Assembly (NCBI RefSeq): GCF_003194385.1
Contig: NZ_LAPT01000046.1
Span: forward strand, 1-42,654
DNA from: Pokkaliibacter plantistimulans
GTDB lineage: Bacteria; Pseudomonadota; Gammaproteobacteria; Pseudomonadales; Balneatricaceae
Direction of reading: 5' to 3'
Length of the DNA: 42,654 nt
How positions within the stretch are numbered: position 1 is the first letter of the stretch; each line of letters begins with the position of its first letter. The position numbers were made by a program, and so were the translations under genes. Below are positions 16,765 through 24,288 of the stretch, one piece after another. The notes below the pieces were generated by a model that was given only the letters and a program-made list of their open reading frames with translations, searched no databases and was not told the origin of the DNA.

Positions 16765-17406
16765 CTACTTCTCCCAGGTCATAACCTCGATGGGAGTCGG
16801 GTTATAACCATTGCAGGGGTTGTTCAGCTGCGGACAGTTGGAAATCAGCACGATCACATCCATCAGCGCCTTCAGCTCCACGTACTTGCCCGCCGCCGAA
16901 ATGCCATCCTCGAAGGTCAGCCCGCCCGCCGCCGTCACCGGCACATTCATGAAGAAATTGATGTTGTGGGTGATGTCGGTCTTGCCCAGCCCGAACTCCG
17001 GGTGCTCGGCAATGGCCAGCATCCAGCTGTCACGGCAGGAGTGCATACAGCGTTTCTCCAGGTCGTAACGCACGGTATTACTCTCGCTGGCACAGGCGCC
17101 ACCGAGGGTGTCATGGCGGCCGCAGGTATCGGCGAGCATTTCCAGCATCGGCCGGCCTTCATTGGAGCGCAGCACGCTGCCCGCGGTCAGATAGAGGTTG
17201 CCCTGCTCACGGATGGTGTCGGTAAAGCTGTAATGCTCGCTGGGGTCAGCGGCGTTGTAGAACAGGGTGTCGGCGGCCTGATTCCCCTCCAGATCGAGGA
17301 TGCGAAAGACCTGCCCGGCCCGGATCACATCGAAGTAATAATCACCGGCACCCACTACCTGGCGGTGCAGTGACAGCTCGGGCTGACGTTCACTGTGCTT
17401 GATCAT
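16765..17406 (-). CDS. Urea carboxylase-associated protein 1 (DUF1989), carboxyguanidine deiminase subunit
   Basis: The 213-residue protein belongs to DUF1989, the urea-carboxylase-associated family. Conserved parts include [20 protein letters not shown] and the polar core with Cys95, His98 and Cys105 ([13 protein letters not shown]), which are candidate metal ligands. It ends with [12 protein letters not shown]. Length fits the shorter of the two associated proteins. In guanidine-degrading bacteria two such proteins form the heteromeric deiminase that turns carboxyguanidine into allophanate. A GGAG lies 7 bases before the ATG. The partner gene ends 12 bp upstream, so the two are co-translated. 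Confidence 0.87.
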   Translation of the reverse strand: MIKHSERQPELSLHRQVVGAGDYYFDVIRAGQVFRILDLEGNQAADTLFYNAADPSEHYSFTDTIREQGNLYLTAGSVLRSNEGRPMLEMLADTCGRHDTLGGACASESNTVRYDLEKRCMHSCRDSWMLAIAEHPEFGLGKTDITHNINFFMNVPVTAAGGLTFEDGISAAGKYVELKALMDVIVLISNCPQLNNPCNGYNPTPIEVMTWEK

Positions 17407-17418
17407 GAGCCTGTCTCC

Positions 17419-18201
17419 TTACTGAGCACTGGGCACGGCGTAATAGCCGGGATTGGTGAAGTGATAGAGCGCGTTGTTGTGAAAACCACGGCGGTTTTCC
17501 GGGCGGAAGTTGAGGCAGTAATCATCGGCGGTCAGTGCTGCTGCCCGGCTGATATCGATCTGCACCTGCGCCTGGGGATACTCGGCGCGGCGGTCCAGCG
17601 GATGCGGGCAAGTGTGCAGCAGCACCAGGGTATCCATCTCGAAGCGCAGGGTGACCTGACAGTCGCGGCTGTCAGCGCTCGCATCCAGCGCCAGATTACC
17701 GGCCTCATCACTGATCACCTTGCTGAACAGATTGAGATTGGCGGCCAGATCAGCACGGCTCAGGCCGTACTTGGCCAGCTCCACCAGAAAGGCGTCGTAG
17801 CCGTTCTGATGCCAGTCGTTGCGCACTTTCTGATAGTCTCGGCGCCCCCACTGTGCGGCCACCTGCTCGGCATGGCTGTTGCCGCAGACACTGTCGTGCC
17901 AGCCGAAACTGTCGGCGGTGATGGAGCAGAAGATGCGCCCCATATCGGAATACAGGCAGTTGCCACGGGTCAGCTTGAAGGTGTGCTGGCATTTCAGCGT
18001 ATCCGGGGCGTTGTAGCGCTCCAGCAGGTTGAACGGGTTATGCATCAACATGGCGACATTGGCGCCGCCGGTCAGATCGGTCAGGGTCATCTGGGTGCCA
18101 CGGCGCATGGTCAACGACCAGTGCTGACCGGTACGCAGTTCGGTACGGTAGTGGTCCAGACTGAGCACATCGGCATGGGTGGAGGAGCAGACGGCATTCA
18201 T
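17419..18201 (-). CDS. Urea carboxylase-associated protein 2 (DUF1989), carboxyguanidine deiminase subunit
   Basis: The 260-residue protein is the longer DUF1989 member of the pair. It shares with its partner the block TLTDLTGGANVAMLMHNP and a His/Cys-containing core (FGWHDSVCGNSH, His102 and Cys106). It also has LNLFSKV and a C-terminal HNNALYHFTNPGYY. Known role of the pair: deimination of carboxyguanidine to allophanate after the carboxylase step. A GGAG precedes the ATG, and the ABC ATPase gene ends 21 bp upstream. Both proteins are cytoplasmic with no signal peptide. Confidence 0.87.
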   Translation of the reverse strand: MNAVCSSTHADVLSLDHYRTELRTGQHWSLTMRRGTQMTLTDLTGGANVAMLMHNPFNLLERYNAPDTLKCQHTFKLTRGNCLYSDMGRIFCSITADSFGWHDSVCGNSHAEQVAAQWGRRDYQKVRNDWHQNGYDAFLVELAKYGLSRADLAANLNLFSKVISDEAGNLALDASADSRDCQVTLRFEMDTLVLLHTCPHPLDRRAEYPQAQVQIDISRAAALTADDYCLNFRPENRRGFHNNALYHFTNPGYYAVPSAQ

Positions 18202-18222
18202 GGTATATCTCCGAAACAGTGA

Positions 18223-19017
18223 TCAGCCCGCCAGCGCCACAGTGGGCGCGGTGCGGGCCTGAATATCCTTGAGCAGCGCAGCGCCCTGCAGATCGCTGCC
18301 ACGCTTGCGGTTAATGTCGAGGTCGTAGGTGAGGCTGGCGCCATAACGATGGGGGGCCTGCGGATCGTGGCGTACCTTGTCGAACACCCACAGACGGGTG
18401 CCCAGATAGAAGGCTTCCTTGAGATCGTGGGTGACCATGAACACCGTCAGCTGGTGCTCTCGCCACAGCCCCAGCACCAGCTCGTGCATATCGGCACGGA
18501 TACCGGGGTCGAGGGCACCGAAGGGTTCGTCCAGCAACAGGATGCGGGGCTTCAGCATCAGTGCCTGAGCAATGGCCAGACGCTGTTTCATGCCGCCCGA
18601 CAGTTCATGAGGGTAGCGCTGCAAGGCATGGCTCAGCCCGACCTTGTCGAGCATCGCCTCCGCCGCCTGCCGCGCTGCGGCCTTGCGGGTGCGCCCCAGC
18701 CAGCCGGTCCACGGGCTTTGCGAGAAGGCACAGGCGATGATGACGTTGTCGAGCACGCTCAGGTGGGGAAACACCGAGTACTGCTGGAACACAATGCCAC
18801 GGTCTGCATCCGGCTCGGCGGCCAGCGGCTGGCCATCGAGCAGAATCTGGCCCTTGCTCGGTACTTCGGTGCCCAGCAGCATTTTCAGGAAGGTACTTTT
18901 GCCACAGCCGGAGGCGCCCACCATGGTGACAAAGTCACCGGCCTGCACCTCAGTATGGATGCGCTCCAGCACAATCTGATCGCCATAGGACTTCCACAGG
19001 TTATTGATCTGCAGCAT
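18223..19017 (-). CDS. Guanidine/urea ABC transporter, ATP-binding protein
   Basis: The 264-residue ATPase is of the nitrate/sulfonate/taurine class. It has Walker A GASGCGKST, signature LSGGMKQRLAIAQAL, Walker B ILLLDEPFGALDP and the H-loop MVTHDLKEAFYLG. The ATG at 19017 overlaps the permease stop (TGATG) and has AGGAGG six bases before it; a GTG at 19020 is possible but too close to the ribosome site. The C-terminal about 40 residues (ASLTYDLDINRKRGSDLQG) extend beyond the core fold. It would energise uptake of the operon's substrate. Confidence 0.88.
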   Translation of the reverse strand: MLQINNLWKSYGDQIVLERIHTEVQAGDFVTMVGASGCGKSTFLKMLLGTEVPSKGQILLDGQPLAAEPDADRGIVFQQYSVFPHLSVLDNVIIACAFSQSPWTGWLGRTRKAAARQAAEAMLDKVGLSHALQRYPHELSGGMKQRLAIAQALMLKPRILLLDEPFGALDPGIRADMHELVLGLWREHQLTVFMVTHDLKEAFYLGTRLWVFDKVRHDPQAPHRYGASLTYDLDINRKRGSDLQGAALLKDIQARTAPTVALAG

Positions 19018-19835
19018 CACAGGCCTCCTTGGTGATACCAGGGATAAAGACGGCGATTGGCCCAGGCCAGCAGCCAGTCCACCAGAAAGGCCAGCAGGGT
19101 GATCCAGGCCACATAGGGCAGAATCACATCCATCGACAGATAGCGGCGTACCAGAAAGATGCGATAGCCCAGCCCGTCGGTGGAGGCGATAGCCTCGGCA
19201 GCAATCAGGAACAACCAGCCCGCTCCCAGCGACAGGCGCACCGCGTCGATCAGCCGTGGCATCAGTTGCGGCAGCAGCACGCGCAGCAGGATGGCTGGTG
19301 TCGCGGCACCGAGGGTTTGCGACTTGACCAGCTGTTCGGCGGGGATTTCCTGCGCACGTTTCTGAATATCGCGGGCGATAAAGGGGAAGATGCCGATCAC
19401 GATCAGCACCACTTTCGACAGCTCGCCGAGGCCGAACACAATAAACAGGATCGGCAGCAGCGCCATCGGCGGGATCAGCGACACCACCGTCAGCAACGGT
19501 GAAAAGGCCGCACTCACCAGCGGCAGCGCGCCGGTCAGCAGACCGATCACCAGCCCCAGCGTGGCGGCAATCAGTATCCCCAGCCCCAGACGCTGCAGAC
19601 TGCTGAAGGTGTCCTGCCAGAACAGCAGTTCGCCAGTGCGCTTGCTCGGCTCGAACACCATCTGCTGCATGGTGCTGGCGAACTGGGCAAAGCTGGGCAG
19701 CAGCTTGTCATTGGGGTTGAGCGCCAGCCGCGCATCGGAACTGAGGATGTAGACCAGCAGCAGCAAGGCAAAAGGCAGCAGGGTCAGCATCATCCGCCAG
19801 GACCGGTCAGGCCGCAGGTTGATCATACGTTTCAT
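19017..19835 (-). CDS. Guanidine/urea ABC transporter, permease
   Basis: The 272-residue inner-membrane protein belongs to the BPD_transp_1 family (SsuC/TauC/NtrB-like), with about six hydrophobic segments. The cytoplasmic EAA-type loop is visible around QTLGAATPAILLRVLLPQLM, followed by GWLFLIAAEAIASTDGLGYR. Its ATG has a GGAG site and its stop is fused to the ATPase start. It lies 236 bp downstream of the binding-protein gene, across a region with stable hairpins. Confidence 0.88.
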   Translation of the reverse strand: MKRMINLRPDRSWRMMLTLLPFALLLLVYILSSDARLALNPNDKLLPSFAQFASTMQQMVFEPSKRTGELLFWQDTFSSLQRLGLGILIAATLGLVIGLLTGALPLVSAAFSPLLTVVSLIPPMALLPILFIVFGLGELSKVVLIVIGIFPFIARDIQKRAQEIPAEQLVKSQTLGAATPAILLRVLLPQLMPRLIDAVRLSLGAGWLFLIAAEAIASTDGLGYRIFLVRRYLSMDVILPYVAWITLLAFLVDWLLAWANRRLYPWYHQGGL

Positions 19836-20071
19836 GGAGAGTCTCCGTTGCGCAGCAGGTGGCGGGAGCAGGGCTGCCCTTTACCGGGAGCCATGCCGGT
19901 GGCTTATCCGCCACCCCCGCTCGTCTTCACAACGTATTCACGATCTCGCCCGTGCCAGACCGGGCGAAAAGCACTGAGGATGCGCCCTTTACCCGTGATA
20001 AAGGGTAGCGAGCACTCCGCAGGTCTTTTCAACGCCGTATGGCCTGAGCGCAACAGATCGTGAACACGCTC
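19836..20071 (-). other. Hairpin-rich spacer between binding-protein and permease genes
   Basis: No gene is seen. Two clean stems are present: TCGCCCG-N8-CGGGCGA (19946-19967) and CCCTTTA-N7-TAAAGGG (19985-20005). They are enclosed by a longer imperfect inverted pair, CAACGTATTCACGATCT (from about 19930) and AGATCGTGAACACGCTC (to about 20071). This probably stabilises the binding-protein message or reduces read-through into the permease genes. Confidence 0.45.
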
Positions 20072-21145
20072 TTACAGCTGCTTATCCGCTGCCATCTGCA
20101 TATAGGTTGGGTCGAAGCGCAGCTTGACGTTACTGTCGCTGCCGTAGATGCCCGTCGGTGTTTCCACCCCGATAAAACCGGCATTGGGCGCGCCATCGCC
20201 AAGCAGGCCGTGCTCGTAGGAGAACTCCGCCACATGCTGCATGGTGGCCTTCAGCTCGGCATCGCGGGTCAGCCCCAGTGCTGCCTGCGGGGTGTAGAAC
20301 ATGCGGGTGGTTTCCAGCTGGCTTTCAAAACCAAACAGATCGGTGCCGGAGGCGGTGGCCATGGCTTCGCGGGCGGCCTGACCGTCGGGGCCGGGGTCAC
20401 TCATCAGGGCCATGGTTTCATACCAGGCACCGACCAGCGCCTTGCCAAAATCGGGGTTGTCCTTGAGGGTCTGGGTATTGGCGACCATCAGGTCGATGAT
20501 TTCGCCGGGGATCTTGGAAGAATCAAATACCAGATGGCTGTCAGGCATCTGCGTGATGGTGCTCAGCAGCGGGTTCCAGGTGACAGTCGCCGTCACGTCC
20601 GGCGTGCTGTAGGCCGCGACCATGTCGGCATCGGAGGTGTTGACCACGGTGACGTCTGATTCCTTCATGCCAACCGTTTCCAGCGCCCGCGCCAGCAGAT
20701 AGTGCGACACGCTCAGCTCAACCAGATTGACGTTCTGGCCCTTGATGTCAGTGAGCTTGTCCTTGCCCTTCAGCACCACACCGTCATTACCGTTGGAGAA
20801 GTCACCGACGATCAGGGCGGTGCTGTCGACGCCACCGGCGGCCGGAATGGTCAGGGCATCCATGTTGGTCATGGCACAGGCATCAAAACCACCGGCGGTG
20901 TACTGATTGATGGACTCGACGTAGTCGTTGATCTGGGTGACATCAATGCTGATGCCGTACTTGTCGGCCCATTTCTTGATGATGCCGTGGTCCTTCATAT
21001 AGCCCCAGGGCATCCAGCCCACATAGATGGACCAGCAGACATTGAAGTCTTTCTTGGTGTCGGCCTGAGCAGATGAGGATAACAAGGGCGCGCTGCAAAC
21101 AGCGGCAAGGGCGGTGGAAACAAACAGTGCTGTGAGTCGCTTCAT
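20072..21145 (-). CDS. Guanidine/urea ABC transporter, periplasmic binding protein
   Basis: The 357-residue protein has a cleavable signal (MKRLTALF..AAVCSAPLLSSSAQA, cut near residue 27). The mature protein is an NMT1/SsuA/TauA-type type II binding protein, with VCWSIYVGWMPWGYMKDHGI at its start and VNTSDADMVAAYSTPDVTA in the middle. The ATG at 21145 has an excellent GGGAGGT site; the frame upstream to 21172 is not needed. This is the first gene of the operon, directly behind the guanidine-I riboswitch, so its ligand is probably guanidine or a close analogue. Confidence 0.87.
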   Translation of the reverse strand: MKRLTALFVSTALAAVCSAPLLSSSAQADTKKDFNVCWSIYVGWMPWGYMKDHGIIKKWADKYGISIDVTQINDYVESINQYTAGGFDACAMTNMDALTIPAAGGVDSTALIVGDFSNGNDGVVLKGKDKLTDIKGQNVNLVELSVSHYLLARALETVGMKESDVTVVNTSDADMVAAYSTPDVTATVTWNPLLSTITQMPDSHLVFDSSKIPGEIIDLMVANTQTLKDNPDFGKALVGAWYETMALMSDPGPDGQAAREAMATASGTDLFGFESQLETTRMFYTPQAALGLTRDAELKATMQHVAEFSYEHGLLGDGAPNAGFIGVETPTGIYGSDSNVKLRFDPTYMQMAADKQL

Positions 21146-21204
21146 GGCTGACCTCCCGTTGGGATTACACATGGAATATCCGGAGTACTCTTGGCTTCAC
21201 CGCC

Positions 21205-21303
21205 AATCGAACCTCCCGGGCTTTTCTCCCGCCGTGTAACCTTCTGCGAAGGTCGACCGCTCTCGGACCAGCCGTCTTCTCCCGAAGACCGGAACCCTAG
21301 CGA
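21205..21303 (-). ncRNA. Guanidine-I (ykkC) riboswitch
   Basis: Read on the minus strand, the hallmark blocks of the guanidine-I aptamer appear in the right order. CTAGGGTTCCGG is followed by a short hairpin (GTCTTCGGGAGAAGAC) and then CTGGTCCGAGAG. A second hairpin (CGACCTTCGCAGAAGG) follows, and last TACACGGCGGGAGAAAAGC with CCCGGGAG. It lies about 60 bases before the binding-protein ATG. No U-run terminator follows, so control is probably by translation or Rho. In the known class, guanidine binding turns expression on. Confidence 0.93.
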
Positions 21304-21314
21304 TCCATTGCTGA

Positions 21315-21344
21315 ATCAAATTGTCAGGCAGTTCCATCTGCCAA
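21315..21344 (-). promoter_or_regulatory. Promoter of the guanidine operon
   Basis: On the minus strand a -35 TTGGCA (21339-21344) and a -10 TTTGAT (21315-21320) are 18 bp apart. Predicted transcription start is near 21307, just before the first conserved block of the riboswitch. That position supports the call. Confidence 0.6.
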
Positions 21345-21707
21345 GAGTACTGCCCGTCTGGCTGACCATCAGCCATGCGGGTTGTGACGTACATCAGTTG
21401 CTACACAAACTTGAATACAAGATCCGGGCCACAGTGGCTAAGCCTCTGTATTTGCAGGATTTACCTCTGTTTGCAGCGGTTGGCACAGTGCGGTTGTGCA
21501 CTGCAACTGACGGCGACAGGCGATACCGCGCACGATCAGAGTGCAAGCAGCACTGGAGATAAAGCAGCGTGTATACGTCACTAACTGACGTGTATCTGCA
21601 TCGAAAATGCTGCTTGGCAACAGAAACTATTTTTATCGCCGGGGATTGCCGCTAGCGGCGACCTCGCTTTCAATAGAGGGCTTCTTCACTCTCAGGTTGC
21701 CAGGAAA
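21345..21707. other. Intergenic region, no gene seen
   Basis: Between the guanidine promoter and the next plus-strand gene no convincing coding frame is present. A small inverted repeat, GTATACGTCA-CTAAC-TGACGTGTAT, lies near 21570-21594 and may be a regulatory dyad or part of a leader. Confidence 0.4.
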
Positions 21708-22199
21708 ATGGATTTCCCACGCTTACATACCGCTTCCACTGCACGCCGCAGCAAACGGCTGGGTGCCTTGCTGTCAGGCGGACTGCTGGCCGCCGGCTGC
21801 ACGCTGGTGCAGGCCGATGACGGCGCTGCGCCGCAATGTCAGGCACAGATCACCACGCTGATGTCGCTGCCGGTGCTGGATGGCACCGAGACCTTCGAGC
21901 CACGGCTGTACCACCCCAGCCCCGATCTGGTGTATGCCCAGTATTCGGTGGAGCTGGGCGATACCCTGCTGGAAGTCAGCATCGATCCGCAGAACAACAC
22001 CCTGACCCGCTGGACACTGGAAGCCGGTGAAGAAGAAGACGTCAGACACTATCAGCTCAGTTGCGATGAAAACGGTCGCTTCAGTGGCGACGGTGTGGAA
22101 GGCATGGCAGTGGATGGCGGCCTGCTGCTGTACGAAGCCAAAGCCGGTGACGACAGTATTCCTGATGATCTGGCCCTGTTTTATTCCAGAGATCACTGA
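21708..22199 (+). CDS. Small secreted or lipid-anchored protein, unknown function
   Basis: The 163-residue protein has a basic N terminus (STARRSKR) and a hydrophobic stretch ending LLAAGC (Cys31), followed by TLVQADD. It may be a lipoprotein (lipobox LAAGC) or be cut after VQA by signal peptidase I. The mature part is acidic (pattern EAGEEEDVRHYQLSCDENGRF), with two Cys residues outside the signal that could pair (CQAQ, LSCDE). CCAGGAAA precedes the ATG. I do not recognise the family. It lies 137 bp before nsrR on the same strand. Confidence 0.65.
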   Translation: MDFPRLHTASTARRSKRLGALLSGGLLAAGCTLVQADDGAAPQCQAQITTLMSLPVLDGTETFEPRLYHPSPDLVYAQYSVELGDTLLEVSIDPQNNTLTRWTLEAGEEEDVRHYQLSCDENGRFSGDGVEGMAVDGGLLLYEAKAGDDSIPDDLALFYSRDH

Positions 22200-22336
22200 A
22201 ATTCGAAAGATCACTGAGAAAGCGGCCCGTACTGTCGCCAACGGGGGCAAATTTGTACCCATCGTGATCAGCCAGCCTGTTAGAATCAGACGGCGGGGAC
22301 ACTGACCCCTCCCACCTAATTCAGGGTTGAGCTGAC

Positions 22337-22774
22337 ATGCAGTTAAAAAGCTTTACCGACCTGTCGCTGCGCACATTGCTGTATGTGGGCATGCAGGGTG
22401 AGAACCTGAGCACCATCGGCGCAATTGCCGACTTCTTCCACATCTCCAAAGAACATCTGCGTAAAGTGGTCCACCGCCTCTCCTCACTGGGCTATCTGCA
22501 CACCACCCGGGGAATCTACGGCGGCATGCAGCTGGCCATGGCGGCCGATCAGATTCGGCTGGGCAAGGTAGTGGCGCTGATGGAAGAAGACATGTCGATC
22601 ATCGACTGTGAAGGCAGGCAGTGCACCCTCACCGGCCGCTGCAAGCTGAAGGGGGTGCTGATGCAGGCACAGCAGGCCTTTCTGCAGGTACTCGACCAGT
22701 ACACCCTGGCCGACGTCCTCAGCGACCCGCTCCTGCAACAGCAGTTACGTATCGAGCTGCACGCCGTCAGCTGA
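22337..22774 (+). CDS. nsrR: Nitric-oxide-sensing Rrf2 repressor NsrR
   Basis: The 145-residue protein is an Rrf2-family regulator with an N-terminal winged helix (SFTDLSLRTLLYVGM...ISKEHLRKVVHRLSSLGYL). The cluster-binding cysteines Cys91, Cys96 and Cys102 (DCEGRQC...GRCKLKG) have the same C-4-C-5-C spacing as E. coli NsrR. The C-terminal LDQYTLADVL is also NsrR-like. NsrR holds an Fe-S cluster that is destroyed by NO, releasing genes for NO detoxification. No typical target such as hmp is next to it here. The gene is convergent with hpxO. Confidence 0.9.
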   Translation: MQLKSFTDLSLRTLLYVGMQGENLSTIGAIADFFHISKEHLRKVVHRLSSLGYLHTTRGIYGGMQLAMAADQIRLGKVVALMEEDMSIIDCEGRQCTLTGRCKLKGVLMQAQQAFLQVLDQYTLADVLSDPLLQQQLRIELHAVS

Positions 22775-22841
22775 CGAAGATTAAGAAAGCGCAGCAACAC
22801 CGCCACTGCACTCCCGACACACGCCAGTCGTGACCACATTG

Positions 22842-24005
22842 TTACTGCAGCGGGCTGCCTTCAATCGTCTGCCGCAGACCGGCGAGAATATTGACGCCGC
22901 TTTCCTGCGCCAGCTCGTCATACCATTCCTGCGTCTTGACCGGGTCCGTACCGTGGGTGGTGTCGCAGCGCTTGCGCGCGCGCAGCACGATACCGGCCAC
23001 CCGCTCCAGACGCTGCGCCTCATACTGCGCAAGAGCTGCCGGAACATCCCCGGCGTACTGTTCCAGACAGTTCATCAGCACCCAGGCATCTTCCATGGCC
23101 TGACAACCGCCCTGCCCCAGATCCGGCGTCATGGAGTGGGCCGCATCACCCAGCAGCACCAGCCGCCCCTTGACCAGCTTGTCGAGCGGGTCAACATCGT
23201 GAATTTCCACCCGCGCGACCCGCTCAGGGTCAATACGCTCAATCAGCGTCTGCACCGGTTCCGCCCAGCCCGCAAAGTGCTGACGCAGCTCATCGCGATA
23301 GTGGTTGCGCTGGTTAGCCGTGCCCTTGGGCAGCGGCACGTCGAAGAAGAAATAGAATTCGTCATTGCCCATGGGCATCAGCGATACCCGCTTGTGCTCA
23401 CCGACAAACTGCTTCCATTCGTGGGCATCGGCCAGATCGGCCGACACCGGCACCCGGCCATTCCAGTTCACATAGCCACGGTATTCCCGTTCGCTGTCGA
23501 ACCCGGCCACCTCGGTGCGCAGACGTGAATGAGTGCCATCGGCTGCCACCAGCAGATCAGCGCGCACGGTGTCGCCCGTGCTCAGGGTGACATCTATACC
23601 CTTGGCATCCTGCGCTACCTGCTCACAACTGACACCGAGGGTGATGTGCTCCCTGCCGACAGCCTCCAGCAGCAGCTCCTGCAGCAGCGCGCGGGCAATC
23701 GGTCGTGCCGGTTGCTGCACCTGCTGATACAGCGGCTCCAGGCTGAAGCGGGTCAGGGTCTGCCCCTGCTGGTCCTGATAACTCATGCTGCGCATATCAC
23801 CGCTGACCGCCTCAATCTGCTCCTTCAGCCCCAGCGCATTGAGAATCTTCACGCCGTTGGACCAGATGGAGATCGCCGCGCCAACCGGCGCCAGTTCCGC
23901 CACCCGCTCATAGACATGGACCCGGTGACCGGCTTTCTGCAGGGCAAGGGCGGCGGTTAATCCACCCATGCCCGCGCCTGCGACAACAATGTTGAGTGCT
24001 TGCAT
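22842..24005 (-). CDS. hpxO: FAD-dependent urate hydroxylase
   Basis: The 387-residue flavoprotein monooxygenase has the Rossmann FAD motif VAGAGMGGLTAALAL at the N terminus. It also has AELAPVGAAISIWSNGVK, the central GYVNWNGRVPVS with VGEHKRVSLMP, and GDAAHSMTPDLGQGG near residue 290. These blocks, and the C-terminal ARKRCDTTHG, match HpxO of Klebsiella as I remember it. HpxO oxidises urate to 5-hydroxyisourate with NADH. Of two nearby ATGs, 24005 is preferred because the AGGA site is 9 bases before it, whereas the ATG at 24014 directly abuts the site. No other purine genes are adjacent. Confidence 0.87.
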   Translation of the reverse strand: MQALNIVVAGAGMGGLTAALALQKAGHRVHVYERVAELAPVGAAISIWSNGVKILNALGLKEQIEAVSGDMRSMSYQDQQGQTLTRFSLEPLYQQVQQPARPIARALLQELLLEAVGREHITLGVSCEQVAQDAKGIDVTLSTGDTVRADLLVAADGTHSRLRTEVAGFDSEREYRGYVNWNGRVPVSADLADAHEWKQFVGEHKRVSLMPMGNDEFYFFFDVPLPKGTANQRNHYRDELRQHFAGWAEPVQTLIERIDPERVARVEIHDVDPLDKLVKGRLVLLGDAAHSMTPDLGQGGCQAMEDAWVLMNCLEQYAGDVPAALAQYEAQRLERVAGIVLRARKRCDTTHGTDPVKTQEWYDELAQESGVNILAGLRQTIEGSPLQ

Positions 24006-24254
24006 AGGGAGCATTCCTGACAGTTAAGTAATCACTGCTCCCTGCCAAGCAAAAAACTAACCAAGTAGTCAGAAATCTTGAAATTGGCCAAAAGCCCCGT
24101 GATATCAGGCATCTGGCGTTATGTATCAGGTGCATTGGGAGAGGTTGCGGACAATCGCCTATGCCCCGAATTGGGGAGTAACGCCCGGCAGGGGGCCGTA
24201 ATGGGGCAGCCGTGCTGCGGTGATCACCACAACACGGCGCAGAGTAAAGAGAGG
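24006..24254. other. hpxO upstream region, no gene seen
   Basis: This is a short intergenic stretch with no supported coding frame. It should contain the hpxO promoter, but no confident -35/-10 pair was picked. Confidence 0.4.
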
Positions 24255-24281
24255 AAAAAAGTTGCTGTCAGAGCAGACAGC
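24255..24281 (-). terminator. Intrinsic terminator of the DUF1835 gene
   Basis: Read on the minus strand: GCTGTC, loop TGCTCT, GACAGC, then AACTTTTTT. It begins about 8 bp beyond the stop codon at 24289. Confidence 0.8.
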
Positions 24282-24288
24282 GAACCGG

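Noticed and set aside
21345-21540. Sigma-54 promoter for the guanidine operon
   Set aside because: The nearest TGG-CA...TGC match has the wrong GG-to-GC spacing (11 instead of 10); a sigma-70-like pair at the riboswitch is better.
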